Assembly: GCA_949825065.1 (NCBI GenBank)
Contig: OX463859.1
Coordinates: forward strand, 28,351,847 to 28,415,846
DNA length: 64,000 nt
Direction of reading: 5' to 3'
Source of the DNA: Odontocerum albicorne
Lineage: Eukaryota > Arthropoda > Insecta > Trichoptera > Odontoceridae
The position numbers and the translations under genes were made by a program. Position 1 is the stretch's first letter. The number at the start of each line of letters is the position of its first letter. Of the stretch, positions 19,420 through 31,067 are shown one piece after another. Below the pieces are notes generated by a model, which was not told where the DNA came from, did no database searches, and saw nothing but the letters and a program-made list of their open reading frames with translations.

Positions 19420-21494
19420 CAAAGGTGGCCAACCCGCGGCCCGCGGGCCGCGTGCGGCCCGCTGGGTGTCTACTTGTGGCCCGCGGAGCATATGCACACA
19501 TTTTTTTCTTTTAGTGTACATAAAACCACCAAAAGAACATTCTATCGTGCGTAGTTCGTATCATATCCCATATATGGAAGGAATTTAAAACAAAGCCAAT
19601 ATGCAATAATTCTGTTTCTGTCTTGAAAGAGTATAACATTAAACGGCATTACGAGGCTCAATATGCAAATAAGTTTGATAAGTACGAAGGGCAATTTCGA
19701 CAAGACCAAGTAAATGAATGAAAAAGAAAACTTTCTGCACAACGTCGGATATTTACTAGAGCGGCTCAAGAGTCAACATGTTATGTAAAAGCTAGTTATG
19801 CAGTGCAGTAGCCATGATACTAGCAAAAAAATCGAAAATGGTTAAGGAATGTTTGGAGAGCGTCGTTGAAATTCTGTGCCCTGAAAAGAAAACGGATTTC
19901 TAAAAAATAAGCCTGTCTCGTCAAACTATTACTAGGCGTGTGGACGACATTGGAAAACATATTGAAGATAATTTGAAAAATCGAGCATCCAAGTTCATAT
20001 TTTTTGCTCTAGCATTGGATGAAAGCACAGACCTAACAGATACCGTCCAAGTGGCGATTTTTATCAGGAGCGTTGATGTCCATTTTAACAAAATAGAAGA
20101 ATTAGCTGCACTGTATCCACTTAAGGACACTACTTGCTCACGAGATTTGTTAGGAGCTGTTACATCGACATTGAATCGCTTTTCGTTACAACTCAACAAC
20201 CTATCGGGCTTAACAACAGATGGTGCTCCAGAAATGGTTGGGAAACACGAAGGTTTAGTAAAATTGATTGAAAATGAGGCCTGCAAAGTTGGTAATACTT
20301 CGATGCAAAATTTTCATTGCATTATTCATCAGGAGAATTTTTGTTCCAAGTCCCTTAAAATGGATCATGTCACGAAGGTGGTCATCAAAGCAGTGAACTT
20401 TATTAAGTCGAAGGGGTTGAATCACCGTCAGTTCCAAGAGCTTCTCAAGTCTTTGGATTCAGAGTATAATGACGTTACATTTTATGCAGAAGTAAGATGG
20501 CTGACCCGTGCCAAAATGTTGAAAAGAGTGGTTGATTTGAAGCAAGAAATACAATCATTCTTCGCAAGCAAGTCAAAAAGTATCCCAGAATTTGAAGACA
20601 AGGAGTGGGTTAGCGACTTTGCATTTCTGGTCGATATAGTTAGCCACCTAAATGTTGTTAAATTCTCGTCTACAAGGGAAAGATCAACTAATTATTAACA
20701 TGTATGATCTTATTTCCGCATTCCAAATGAAACTTGGGCTTTGGGAACAACAGTTAAGGACAAAAATCTTCACTCACTTTCCTACATTGTTATTGCAGCC
20801 AGACGTCACACAAATGGCGGCGGATAAATACGCTTCGTTGATATCCGACTTGAACCTGGAATTTGAAAACCGATTTCAAGATTTTAAAAAGCATCGTGTG
20901 CTTTTTGCTGCATTTGCAACGCCATTCTCCGTAGACGTGAATTTATTGCCAGGAATTTCACAAATGGAACATTGTGAAATGTGTTGTGATGCACAGTTAA
21001 AGGAGAAATTCAATCAGGTTGGTTTGGAAGAGTTTTATAAACCATATTTGGACAAGGAGAAATATCCTGCATTTTACAAACATGCTCTATCGATGATTTC
21101 GCTATTTGGAAACACACGTGTGAACAGCTTTTTAGTCGAATGAAGCATATTAAATCTCAAATGAGAACACGAACCACTGATGAGCATTTGGAAAACTGTT
21201 TGCGTGTAGCAACAACATCAATCGTTATCAACATTGATGCACTTAGTTCTGACAAACAAAATCAGACGTCTCACTAAAATTTATTATATTTTGTTTATTT
21301 TTTATTATTATTTTTTGTATTACCTAACTCTAATCTAATAAATATCTTTGATTCTCATTTTTGTTATATCTTCTTAAAACAAACAATATATTTCTTGTTT
21401 GCTTTGAATAATAAAATAAATTTTATTTTATGGCCCGGTAGGAAATCTCATTTCTAAAATCTGGCCCGGCTGCTGAAAAGGTTGGCCACCCATG
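19420..21494 (+). mobile_element. hAT transposon (2075 bp) with perfect 8-bp target duplication
   Basis: ATATAGAC flanks both ends (19412-19419 and 21495-21502). The terminal repeats are CAAAGGTGGCCAACC at the left and GGTTGGCCACCCATG at the right. GC-rich GCGGCCCGCGGGCCGC lies just inside the left end, as in many hAT elements. It was inserted into a LINE-B copy lying on the minus strand. Confidence 0.95.
19560..21277 (+). pseudogene. hAT transposase (GTF2IRD2/ZBED5-like), frameshifted
   Basis: The N-terminal part is decayed (VLKEYNIKRHYEAQYANKFD at about 19610, the end of a BED-like zinc region). From 19940 a 252-residue frame contains FFALALDESTDLTDTVQVAI (first catalytic Asp), GLTTDGAPEMVGK (second), HCIIHQENFCSK and VRWLTRAKMLKRVVDLKQEI. 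A one-base loss near 20655 shifts to the frame 20652-21143 (LNSRLQGKDQ...). A second shift near 21115 moves to EQLFSRMKHIKSQMRTRTTD and EHLENCLRVATTS, ending at TAA 21277. That last block is the hAT dimerisation region. The order and spacing are complete, but at least two frameshifts plus early stops make it inactive. Confidence 0.92.
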
Positions 21495-21502
21495 ATATAG
21501 AC

Positions 21503-21790
21503 CATTACACTACTCAAGACCAACAACGTCAAAACCCCTGTCTTAATACGCCATTCTATTGGATCGATTTGAAACCATCAATTTATTCGATTAAGACAAA
21601 ATCGACTTCGAAGTTCTCTCCAAAGGAACAACTCTTTCCAAAGCTCTCTCCAAAGGAACACATCTCTCCAAAGTTCTCTCCACATATTCGAAAGTTACAA
21701 TGGAGACATTCCACTAAAAGACTTGAATACAAAGAGACAAAGTTTGAAATTAATCCATTTACGACACTTGAACTAATGTAAATTTTTAAA
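21503..21790 (-). pseudogene. LINE-B remnant split by hAT (5' part)
   Basis: The minus strand encodes ISNFVSLYSSLLVECLHCNF-type text, matching 6290-6360. It contains a local triplication of CCAAAGTTCTCTCC at 21610-21690. Confidence 0.6.
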
Positions 21791-21952
21791 AGTGTATTAA
21801 TCTGACAACATTTATTACTACCAAATGTCAACATAGCAGCTGCATTGAAAACAGACTGTAATTTAGATGTTTGTGAATCAAGCAGACCAGATTTTAAAAA
21901 AATCTTAAATTGAGATTATGTAGTTTGCGCTTTGATGTATCAATTCAGAGGT

Positions 21953-22118
21953 GCATGGCCGCGCGGTAACGCACTGGACTTCCGTGCGGAAGGTCGTCGG
22001 TTCGAACCCCGCGCTATGGTACTCCTCTCGAACCACACAGGCACTTTTCCGCCTAGTGTCCGTGGGTATAAAGATGCCTATATGACTTAGGTCATATCTA
22101 TTCTTAAAAAAAAATGTA
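21953..22118 (+). repeat. tRNA-derived SINE, family 1 (best copy)
   Basis: TGGCCGCGCGGTAACGCACT (A box) and GTCGTCGGTTCGAACCCCGC (B box) are 25-30 bp apart. The tRNA-unrelated part is TTTCCGCCTAGTGTCCGTGG...ATGACTTAGGTCATATC, and the end is AAAAAAAAATG. About 165 bp, apparently full length. Confidence 0.8.
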
Positions 22119-22321
22119 CTCAGGAAATGATATATTTTTTATCATACTATCGAACTTGTATAATATTTTCAAGTGCATATTTATGTAATGATATCAAATG
22201 ATTAAAACAAAATATTTAGCAAGTATTTTCTTATTATTATCAAAACAGCAATACAATTTATAGGAATGAAGTCAATTCCAAGATATTTTTATTTATCTTG
22301 ATATTTTATCATCTCAAATAT

Positions 22322-22535
22322 TTGACGACCTCCGTGGCCTAGCAGGTAAGATGTTTTTCTTTTGGCCTGAAGGTTTCAGGTTCAATTTTTCATTAGAAAC
22401 AAGAGTTTAAGTCTGGTTTTACTTAAAACCTCTTAAACGCCTTGCTGGTTGACTGAAAGAGATTGCCTCATTGAAATAAGCCCCCAATTGCATACTATAT
22501 ACGAAACATCTAAAGTGTTATACAATATAATTCTT
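22322..22535 (+). repeat. SINE family 2
   Basis: GACCTCCGTGGCCTAGCAGG head, TCAGGTTCAATTTT B-box remnant, GTTGACTGAAAGAGATTGCC tail and a TACGAAACATCTAAAGTG end. Confidence 0.7.
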
Positions 22536-22544
22536 TTTCTGCGT

Positions 22545-22700
22545 CGTGACCTCAATGCTGAGGAACCTGACACACTAAATTGCTGCTCATCTTACACATT
22601 ATTCTCCAGTCCTTTCGCAGGAATTCCGCTGTTCGAAGAATACGACAAATACATCGTCTTAATAACCTATCTGAGGTATTAAGTTCTTCTAAAATATATA
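22545..22700 (-). pseudogene. LINE-F RT C-terminal scrap
   Basis: The minus strand reads INVYILEELNTSDRLLRRCI then CRILRTAEFLRKDWR, comparable to the NISILEEL and ILQFF blocks at 34690 and 57130. Confidence 0.5.
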
Positions 22701-22721
22701 CATTTATTCGTCGTTCAATCC

Positions 22722-23217
22722 ATGAAACACCCACCATCCATATTCAGTCATGAAACACCCACCGTTCAATCCATGAAACACCCACCATCCATCTTCAGTC
22801 ATGAAACACCCATGAAACGTTCATGAAACACCCACCATTCAATCCATGAAACACCCACCATCCATCTTCAGTCATGAAACACCCACGAAACGTTCATGAA
22901 ACACCCACCATCCATCTTCAGTCATGAAACACTCACCATTCAATCCATGAAACACCCACCATCCATCTTCAGTCATGAAACACCCATGAAACGTTCATGA
23001 AACACCCACCATTCAATCCATGAAACACCCACCATCCATCTTCAGTCATGAAACACCCACGAAACGTTCATGAAACACAAATCCATCTTCAGTCATGAAA
23101 CACCCACCATTCAATCCATGAAACACCCACCATCTATCTTCAGTCATGAAACACCCACCATCCATCTTCAGTCATGAAACACCCATGAAACGTTCATGAA
23201 ACACCCACCATTCATCT
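22722..23217. repeat. Complex minisatellite (CATGAAACACCCACC family)
   Basis: Three interspersed subunits share CATGAAACACCCA: one with CCATCCATCTTCAGT, one with CCATTCAATC, and one with TGAAACGTT. They alternate in recurring combinations over about 495 bp, indicating repeated local duplication. Confidence 0.9.
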
Positions 23218-23284
23218 TGCATCTCAAAATAGTCTACACTAATATTGTTTAAAAAAAACTTAACGGAAGAGCACAAATGCATTA

Positions 23285-23820
23285 TAACTTTTTTATTTAT
23301 TTATTTTACTCATCATTTGTGAAAAAACAACAGGTAATTTAATTTGGACACACAATTTGAATGGATCTGGGTTTGTTGCCTTTCATTTGTCGTGTCCCCA
23401 GTAAACTAGGCTTTTGCCTGTATCTCACTGAGGACATATAGCATGATATAATAAATCGATACTTCTTTCCGATTTTTTATTATAAAAACCCCGTTGCACA
23501 TTCTCATCAACCTGACAAATAGTGACACTCCATTACACATGTATACATCACGCGAAATCAAACTCCTCACACTTCATCACTCCAGATAGACCAAAAACAT
23601 TCACCCTACAATGTACCACACATAATAATAAAAACCAAAAAATAAAAACATGTTCTCAAAACAATAAAAAATACCACACTCAAGAGCTCACACAAACCTT
23701 TTCCACAAGTTATACCTCTTGCAAGCCCAAGTACTCAAACTCCTGTCGCAAAAACAACCACGCTCCGATCGACTGTCTAAATTGTTTTCCTCCCTTTGCC
23801 TTTATTGAATTCAACACCCC
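23285..23820 (-). mobile_element. Dispersed repeat C (reverse copy)
   Basis: Reverse complement of 8376-8875, from the ACAAATGATGAGTAAAATAA end to the TTGAATTCAATAAAGG start. Landmark CTAGGCTTTTGCCTGTATCT at 23407. Confidence 0.75.
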
Positions 23821-24057
23821 ATTGTACTCGTATGTCATGGGAGCTAAATAGGCATATAGTATTGCCTTTGGACAAAATATGTTTTAACTCTTGGGATTGT
23901 GAACATTTGCCATGCGTGTCATGTGTCTCTGCTGAGTTTGCATTCACCCACCATTTTCTGTGGATATAGAGAACCACTTTACTGGACAAGACCTGTGACA
24001 AAATGGTTGAATTATTTAGTTAGTTAATAAACCTCACATGTGTTTCCTACTTAATAC
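23821..24057. other. Intergenic, nothing recognised
   Basis: Short unique-looking stretch between repeat C and the 139-bp array. No supported gene. Confidence 0.35.
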
Positions 24058-24474
24058 TAAAACACAGCTTTACATTCTGCACTGATATCCTTACACATAC
24101 TTAAATTCCAACTTATCACATTAACAATTTCAACCACAACCTCAACAACTACATCAACGTTATTTCCAGCAACACACGCGTAGAGTGTGCATTTACTAAA
24201 ACACAGCTTTACATACTGCATTCATATCCTTACACATACTTAAATTCCAACTTATCACATTAACAATTTCAACCACAACCTCAACAACTACATCAACGTT
24301 ATTTCCAACAACACACGCGTAGAGTGTGCATTTACTAAAACACAGCTTTACATACTGCATTCATATCCTTACACATACTTAAATTCCAACTTATCACATT
24401 AACAATTTCCACCACAACCTCAACAACTACATCAACGTTATTTCCAACAACACACGCGTTGAGTGTGCGTTTTC
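24058..24474. repeat. 139-bp tandem array, 3 units
   Basis: AACACAGCTTTACA begins units at 24061, 24200 and 24339 (exactly 139 bp apart) with about 98% identity. Each includes ACACACGCGTAGAGTGTGC, a small palindrome. Confidence 0.95.
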
Positions 24475-24587
24475 TCCATATAGGCATCTGCCTAGATAGG
24501 CACATGTCTATATGGAGACCTCCATATACTCCTTACTCTTCGCATATTTTTAAAACTAAAGCTAACATTAATTTCAGTGGGCATCGG

Positions 24588-25500
24588 CTGAAACATTGAC
24601 TGAGTGGTTTAATATTTCAAAGGGGGTAAAGCAGGGATGTGCTATGTCGTCTTCATTGTTTAATATTTGCGTAGGTTCTCGTAAGAAGGAACTACAATTG
24701 GTGGTATTCAAATGTTGAATGGGAATGTTTGCGAATTACATTTTAAGATTGGGTTAGTGGCGAATTAGGATGAATTATGGAGTTGGATAAGCAAATCGCA
24801 TGAGAGATGTAAAGATAGAGATCTAAGAAATATTGCAAAATCCTATGTCATGGTGATAGAAACGTGTGAAAGGATAACGAAATACGATATATGGGTGAGT
24901 AATGAAAGATTGAAGTAAGTTGAAGAATTTTGCTATTTAGGTAGTATTTTCTCAGATGATGGAAGAGTTATGAGGGATATTGAACGACGTGTAGCGGGAG
25001 GAAACAAACTCAATGAGGTATTGAAACATATACCTATACTCGAACCAGACGTATCAAAATCTGCCAAAATGACAGTCCTCGACAATGTTTAAGTAACGGC
25101 TTTGATTAATGGGGCTAAAACGTGGACGTGGAACGAGTATGAAAAGAGCTGTAGTAATTGGTGCACTTAGAAGAATACATAGAATGATAATGTATGATAG
25201 GATATGAAATGAAGTGATTAAAGATGAATGTGAACTTAAGACCGATGTGTTAAGCTAAATGAAGAAAAGTATTCTAAGATGGTTTAGACACGTAGAACAA
25301 ATTAATGAACAACACTAACTAAACAAATAAGCAGTGTAAATTTGAGTGGAGGGCCTAGTAGAGGAAAACCAAGGAAAGTGTGGTTGGATCAAGTGTGTGA
25401 TATTTTGAAAGAAGAAAATGTAAAAGACAGAGAAATCTTAGAAGGCGTATGAGAAGATGTATGGGTGTAGAACAGGCGAAAGATGTGTCGCAATAGCAAA
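24588..25500 (+). pseudogene. LINE-E RT, decayed
   Basis: WFNISKGVKQGCAMSSSLFN (RT motif with GVKQGC) at about 24605-24665, then VEEFCYLGSIFSDDGRVMRD and ERRVAGGNKLNEVLKHIPIL at 24925-25040. Later RWFRHVEQ-like and GPSRGKPRKVWLDQVCDILK basic C-terminal text precede a GCRTGERCVAIAK end. Stops and indels interrupt it throughout. It is the longest copy of a family scattered at 30310, 32370, 40870, 42590, 45838, 46470 and, reversed, 51850 and 9310. The clade is not assigned. Confidence 0.75.
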
Positions 25501-25611
25501 GTCTAATTAGTAGAAGACATAGTGGTATTAGCTATTTAATTTAGTGAAGGTGTACATTCACTATTAATATATAGTTTACATTCACTGTATAATCCATAGT
25601 GACATATACAA

Positions 25612-25790
25612 TACAACCTGATTGACTTTTAGCTATGTGGTGGTTTCTTCCAGCTAATCAAAAAATATTAAACAGGTCTTAAGTGAAAACAAGGCTGTAA
25701 CCCAACGGGAATCATACCCATAACCCCTAGATCAGAAGACAGACGTCTTACCAACCGAGCCACGGACTTCGTGAGTTATATTAAGCGTTA
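25612..25790 (-). repeat. SINE family 2 (reverse copy)
   Basis: Reverse strand: the head GAAGTCCGTGGCTCGGTTGG, GGGTTATGGGTATGATTCCC as B-box region, and a TTAGCTGGAAGAAACCACCA tail. Confidence 0.7.
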
Positions 25791-26404
25791 TCTAACACAG
25801 AATGATTAGCCGCGAAATGTTAATAGCATGTATGACCCAATGACTTTTCCAATGATTGATTCGTTACACACGGGTTGATCGAGCGGGGAGATCCAGCTAC
25901 CGTTGGTCGCTGACACAGAAATGGTAGATGGACTTGGCGTGAGGCTTAGTGGTTTGTCTGGTCCGAGGTCTGACGCACCTCTTCAGAGTGGTCACAATAA
26001 TTCTGAGCCGATAATCCTCGTTAGCACCAAACAACACTTTGCTGGTCGACAGGGCCGAAACAATATTAAAATTAATAAATAACACTAAAGAATTAATTAA
26101 TGTTGCAAAATCAAAAGTTATTAGGAGAGCCACCCCTGGCTACTTCACGGCCCAACCCCGTGTATTGGTTCACGATGCTCTTCAGATATATTTTGAACTC
26201 TTTAAGTTGCATTAAACCTTTCATACCGCTCTGTATCTAACATTATCATCCACTCTCTGCTTAATATTATTTTTTTCTTTAGACACCCCTTCTACTGCAC
26301 CTTGGGTTTGAGGCTTCAATTAAAACCCTGAAAAAAGAAACACCAAATTATACTAGGCATTTATAGTTAAGACATTAATACTGTGGAAGAGTAAAGACAT
26401 TATT
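25791..26404. other. Intergenic, no gene recognised
   Basis: 25860-26080 is less AT-rich than its surroundings. The 78-residue minus-strand ORF there has no recognisable motif, so it is not called. Confidence 0.35.
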
Positions 26405-26580
26405 ATTTGCTAAGTCAAATACTGTTGATTCCACTTTATATGTTATGACGGTTTAACCATATCAGTTTCAAGGTTTTTACCTCATCATTAGAGGAGCATA
26501 AACAAGACTTGTTTGTGCTCCCCTGATAATGAGGTGAAAACCTATCTAAAGTGGAATATACAGTGTTTGACTAAACAAAT
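26405..26580. mobile_element. Fold-back element
   Basis: The arm CAAATACTGTTGATTCCACT...TTACCTCATCATTAGAGGAG is mirrored by CTCCCCTGATAATGAGGTGA...AGTGGAATATACAGTGTTTG. It is a hairpin of about 165 bp, related to 51680-51833. Confidence 0.75.
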
Positions 26581-26612
26581 TCCAATTTATTTTAAAATTA
26601 TTTAGTTTTTAA

Positions 26613-27195
26613 CCTTTCTCTTCCTGTACTAAAAAAATCTGCTGTGTATTTAATACACATATAAAAATGAGCGATTTAAAATCGGAAAAATAAGAATATT
26701 CACAGCCAATCGCTTAAATTATTTAAATTTGAAGTCAAAAGTGATAATAATTTAAATGAAATTACTGAAAACATGAAAAAAAACATCGGACGATGTTCAC
26801 ACTCGGGCGAAACGACCACCTCGAACGAAAGCACGCTGGCTACTAAGCGAGCGAACAAAGATTCTATCTCTAGCGTTCCCATATACCGAAGTAGAGTGAG
26901 AGTGAGACGTGAATAGCGTCGTTTCCTCACCTATAGCGGGTTTTCAGAATGAATATACCTAAGTGACACACTGGCATACGTTTAATTGTATTGGTGAATT
27001 TATTCCCGATTTTCACAAAATATCTCTGATGTGACCGATAAGTGCTAATCGTAATTAATATTATTTTTTCATTCAATGCATAAATGTATTACGGAGGAAT
27101 AGCTAAATTCTGAACCTAGTATTTATTATATTTATAGAGATATTAAAGTTTTTAGAAGCAATGTGTACTAGTTACACATCAAAGGGAAGGAAAGG
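26613..27195. mobile_element. TTAA-flanked element, family 2 (copy 1)
   Basis: TTAA (26609-26612) precedes CCTTTCTCTTCCTG. The other end reads GGGAAGGAAAGG then TTAC (27196). The internal sequence is the reverse complement of 44873-45475 over its full length, including CCCATATACCGAAGTAGAGT and ATTCCCGATTTTCACAAAAT. Ends beginning CC next to TTAA suggest a non-autonomous piggyBac-like element. No transposase. Confidence 0.7.
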
Positions 27196-27213
27196 TTACT
27201 GAGGTGTATTAAC

Positions 27214-27490
27214 ATATTAATAAAAAAACACTTTATTGATAAACAGTTCCTTTTCTTTTTCTATTGCCCTTCGTTCATGCGATATATGCTCTCCATTGGG
27301 ATCACATTCTTCCATAATAGTAAAAAAATTGTCAAGATGTATTAACGCTTCGTTCATATTTTTGATTTTCAATGTCTTAACAATGAGTTCGTTATGAGTT
27401 TCTCTTTCATTTTGAATTTCATTCATATCTTGTAGTTTAATTAACTCTTCATTTGACAAAGGTTCTAAGTGAGATTGCGTTAACTCGTCA
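27214..27490 (-). pseudogene. Possible pogo/Tigger transposase C-terminal remnant
   Basis: The minus strand reads LEPLSNEELIKLQDMNEIQN, then EALIHLDNFFTIMEECDPNG and EHISHERRAIEKEKELFINK. The layout (acidic linker, then a helix with MEE.DPN.E, then a helix leading to the end) resembles the C-terminal region following the DDE domain of Tigger-type transposases. No catalytic part is present. The call is from pattern memory only. Confidence 0.4.
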
Positions 27491-27770
27491 ATATATTCGA
27501 TCTATCAATTGATAAGGGCAAAAATTTTCCCCGAAACAGATATGAACATAATCTGATAACACACGTCCTAACATAAACTGACAAGACACAACTTATGAAC
27601 ATACGCCATAACTCAAGACTGAACCTGAAATGCCGGAAACGTGCGTGACTAATGTCGGATAGGAAGGGAGAGTCATTACATAGAAGTATAACATATACAC
27701 GTAACATACATTTTTGCGATACATATGGATAAAAAATCTAACTTTTAAATACATTTTGAAATATTATACC
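27491..27770. other. Intergenic, nothing recognised
   Basis: Mixed-composition stretch with no supported feature. Confidence 0.35.
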
Positions 27771-28520
27771 CAAATTAAAAATGAGCACCAAAAGTAAAAC
27801 AAAATGGTAAAGGTTATATAGTACGTCATTCGAAAGAAAATTTTCTGCTCTACAAGATATTGTGTTTGCTTTTACGTTACATATATTATTTTATTTGATT
27901 ACAAGCCTTCAAAATGGAATGTCAAGTAGACGAAAGCGAGCATTTTCGACACCTACTTTTGTTCGCGTTCAATCGAGGGAATAAAGCTGCTCGCGATATT
28001 TGCGAAGTGTACGGTGAAGTTGCTAAGAATGAAAGGATAGCTCGTCGATGGTTTTTGCGTTTCAAAGGCGGTAATTTCGACCTGAAAGACATAGAGCGTT
28101 CCGGACGACCAGTGGACTTCGATGAGGACCGCTGAAACCATATTATTCGTGAAGATCTCCTTCAAACCACCGTAGAATTAGCTGAGCAGATGAATTGTAA
28201 TCACATGACTGTATACCGCCATCTTAAATCAATGGGAAAAGTCCAAAAGTTTGGCGCTTGGGTTCCATATGTTTTGAGTGAAAACAACAAAAATCAACCT
28301 TCGACAATTGATTTTTGTTATTGAGGTGTCGAAAATGCTCACGTCCGTCTACTTGACATTGCATTTTGAAGGCTCGTAATCAAATAAAAGAATATATGTA
28401 ACGTAAAAGCAAATACAATACCTTGTAGAGCAGAAAATTTTCTTTCGAATGAAGTATAACCTTTACCATTTTGTTTTACTTTGGGTGCTAATTTTTAATT
28501 TGGAAAAAAACGGACACAAC
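27771..28520 (+). mobile_element. Mariner-derived fold-back element with about 185-bp arms
   Basis: The left arm 27771-27955 and right arm 28327-28503 are inverted copies (AAAACAAAATGGTAAAGGTT against AACCTTTACCATTTTGTTTT, and so on) that extend into the first codons of the transposase. The right terminus adds CGGACACAAC, the true end seen also at 47868. So the normal 3' end was replaced by an inverted copy of the 5' end. Confidence 0.85.
27914..28323 (+). pseudogene. Mariner transposase N-terminal domain only
   Basis: MECQVDESEHFRHLLLFAFN begins the frame. It carries the two helix-turn-helix parts (RRWFLRFKGGNFDLKD, RSGRPVDFDEDR), one nonsense TGA (28133-28135), then NCNHMTVYRHLKSMGKVQKF and WVPYVLSENN (the WVPHEL position). 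No catalytic Asp residue is encoded, because the frame runs into the inverted arm. It resembles the SETMAR-related mariner lineage. Confidence 0.85.
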
Positions 28521-28821
28521 TTACGTTAACATCTAATTAATATGTACTAAATAGCGAATTGTACAACAGTCGAGTACCGTATACTGTATGTACATACTAT
28601 TTTGCTATCATTAAACCCATAACTATTTATTTATTTAAAAAGCAGGTATTAATATTTAATATTTAGAAATACACGCATGTTTATACTTTCCTTGTCAAAT
28701 ATATAAACACTTAAAAAAAGAAAACAATCTCAACCAAGTATTTTTGACAGGTATTATGTGATTAGATAAGCAATTTAGTTATTTCAAGTTGAATATATAT
28801 TTAAGTATTGATATCTTAATG
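28521..28821. other. AT-rich intergenic
   Basis: No gene or repeat boundary recognised. Confidence 0.35.
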
Positions 28822-30147
28822 TAAATGTTGTGTTATGTTGTAATGTCATGGTATAAACTTGCCAGAAGGAAGACTTGATAATATAATTTATGAAACCGTA
28901 AATGTTGATGATTTTCTCATTAAATGGTCCTTATTCAAATGGATATTGGTGCAATGTCAATGTTGTGTTATGTTGTAATGTCATGGTATAAACTTGCCAG
29001 AAGGAAGACTTGATAATATAATTTATGAAACCGTAAATGTTGATGTTTTTCTCATTACATGGTCCTTATTCAAATGGATATTGGTGCAATGTCAATGTTG
29101 TGTTATGTTGTAATGTCACAGTATAAACTTGCCAGAAGGAAAACTTGATAATATAATTTATGAAACCGTAAATGTTGATGTTTTTCTCATTAAATGGTCC
29201 TTATTCAAATGGATATTGGTGCAATGTCAATGTTGTGCTATGTTGTAATGTCATGGTATAAACTTGCCAGAAGGAAGACTTGATAATATAATTTATAAAA
29301 ACCGTAAATGTTGATGTTTTTCTCATTAAATGGTCCTTATTCAAATGGATATTGGTGCAATGTCAATATTGTGTTATGTTGTAATGTCACAGTATAAACT
29401 TGCCAGAAGGAAGACTTGATAATATAATTTATGAAACCGTAAATGTTGATGTTTTTCTCATTAAATGGTCCTTATTCAAATGGATATTGGTGCAATGTCA
29501 ATGTTGTGCTATGTTGTAATGTCATGGTATAAACTTGCCAGAAGGAAGACTTGATAATATAATTTATGAAACCGTAAATGTTGATGTTTTTCTCATTACA
29601 TGGTCCTTATTCAAATGGATATTGGTGCAATGTTGTGTTATGTTGTAATGTCATGGTATAAACTTGCCAGAAGGAAGACTTGATAATATAATTTATAAAA
29701 ACCGTAAATGTTGATGTTTTTCTCATTAAATGGTCCTTATTCAAATGGATATTGGTGCAATGTCAATGTTGTGTTATGTTGTAATGTCACAGTATAAACT
29801 TGCCAGAAGGAAGACTTGATAATATAATTTATGAAACCGTAAATGTTTATGTTTTTCTCATTAAATGGTCCTTATTCAAATGGATATTGGTGCAATGTTG
29901 TGTTATGTCATGGTATAAACTTGCCAGAAGGAAGACTTGATAATATAATTTATGAAACCGTAAATGTTGATGTTTTTCTCATTAAATGGTCCTTATTCAA
30001 ATGGATATTGGTGCAATGTCAATGTTGTGCTATGTTGTAATGTCATGGTATAAACTTGCCAGAAGGAAGACTTGATAATATAATTTATGAAACCGTAAAT
30101 GTTGATGTTTTTCTCATTAAATGGTCCTTATTCAAATGGATATTGGA
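28822..30147. repeat. 135-bp satellite-like array, 10 units
   Basis: GCCAGAAGGAAGACTTGATA recurs at 28861, 28996, 29131, 29266, 29402, 29537, 29666, 29802, 29923 and 30058. Units alternate between TGTCATGGTATAAAC and TGTCACAGTATAAAC, and between TGTTATGTTG and TGCTATGTTG, hinting at dimeric amplification. Two units carry short deletions. Confidence 0.95.
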
Positions 30148-30309
30148 TGAACGTCAAAAAGATAAATAATAATATTATATTTTTCTACATTTGGTAGAAT
30201 AATCAACATAAAAGCATACAATTCGAACAGATTCGATTTAAACGCTTGATGTATGATAATATACAACAACTGCACAATACCAATAATGGCAAAGATGGCA
30301 ATACATAAT

Positions 30310-30745
30310 CGTGTTAGTATATGGAATACCTTTATTGTATGGAAATGAATCTTGGACTTGGCAGAAGAAAGATTATTTCTTTGGAAATCTGTGCAGTGAG
30401 AAAAAAATGTGGATTGTCAATATATGAAAGAAAACGGAATGAAGACATCAAAAATTGTGTTTTAAGTAAGATGAACAAAGACGCTTTAAGATGGTTTAGA
30501 TATGCGAAGAGAATGAATGATGAATTTATGAAAGAGGAGTATACAAGTCAGAAGTGCAAGGTGTGTGTGACAGAGGTAAACGAAAGAAAACATGGCTGGA
30601 TTAAATTGACCTGATTTAGAAAGAAGATAAAATGGGAATACTAAAATATTGTGCATGCCAAAAAGTTATGTGCTTGTATAGAAAAGTTTGGAGATCTGTT
30701 ATCTCTGCCTACCCTGCAAGGGACACGGCGTGATTATATGTGCGT
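30310..30745 (+). pseudogene. LINE-E RT C-terminal remnant
   Basis: ECGLSIYERKRNEDIKN-type text, then LSKMNKDALRWFRYAKRMND and KVWRSVISAYPARDTA at the end. This is the LINE-E C-terminus and 3' end (TCTGCCTACCCTGCAAGGGA). Confidence 0.65.
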
Positions 30746-31067
30746 ATCTGAGTGTATCATACGTATATTAAATATCAATATTGTTGATTTATTTGGGGCC
30801 CAAATCAATTTGCTGACATCTTAATTCCGTCCTGCTCAGTGCTATCTTAGAACGTGGCCGTCCAGTAGAGATAAGCGCTGGAATGTTAAAAGCTATTTAA
30901 TATAATGCCTTGTTAAACTCGCCATGTTTATACCTACACAATCCGCAGTGCACTCAACACCCAGACTACACCGTGACCGCTCTATACCCTGCAGACTGGA
31001 CACCATCTACCAACTGTACAGGGTGACTGCTGTTTGATTGCACTTACTCAAGGATGATGATATACAT
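30746..31067. other. Intergenic, nothing recognised
   Basis: No supported gene. A locally GC-balanced patch at 30940-31030 has no recognisable frame. Confidence 0.35.

Noticed and set aside
21953..22020. tRNA gene
   Set aside because: A and B boxes are present, but no acceptor stem pairs and the sequence continues into a SINE body with a poly-A end.
22722..23217. CRISPR array
   Set aside because: Short repeats with variable spacing, but the 'spacers' are themselves repeated, and the locus is eukaryotic.
26405..26580. miRNA precursor
   Set aside because: The hairpin belongs to a dispersed fold-back repeat family with other copies in the window.
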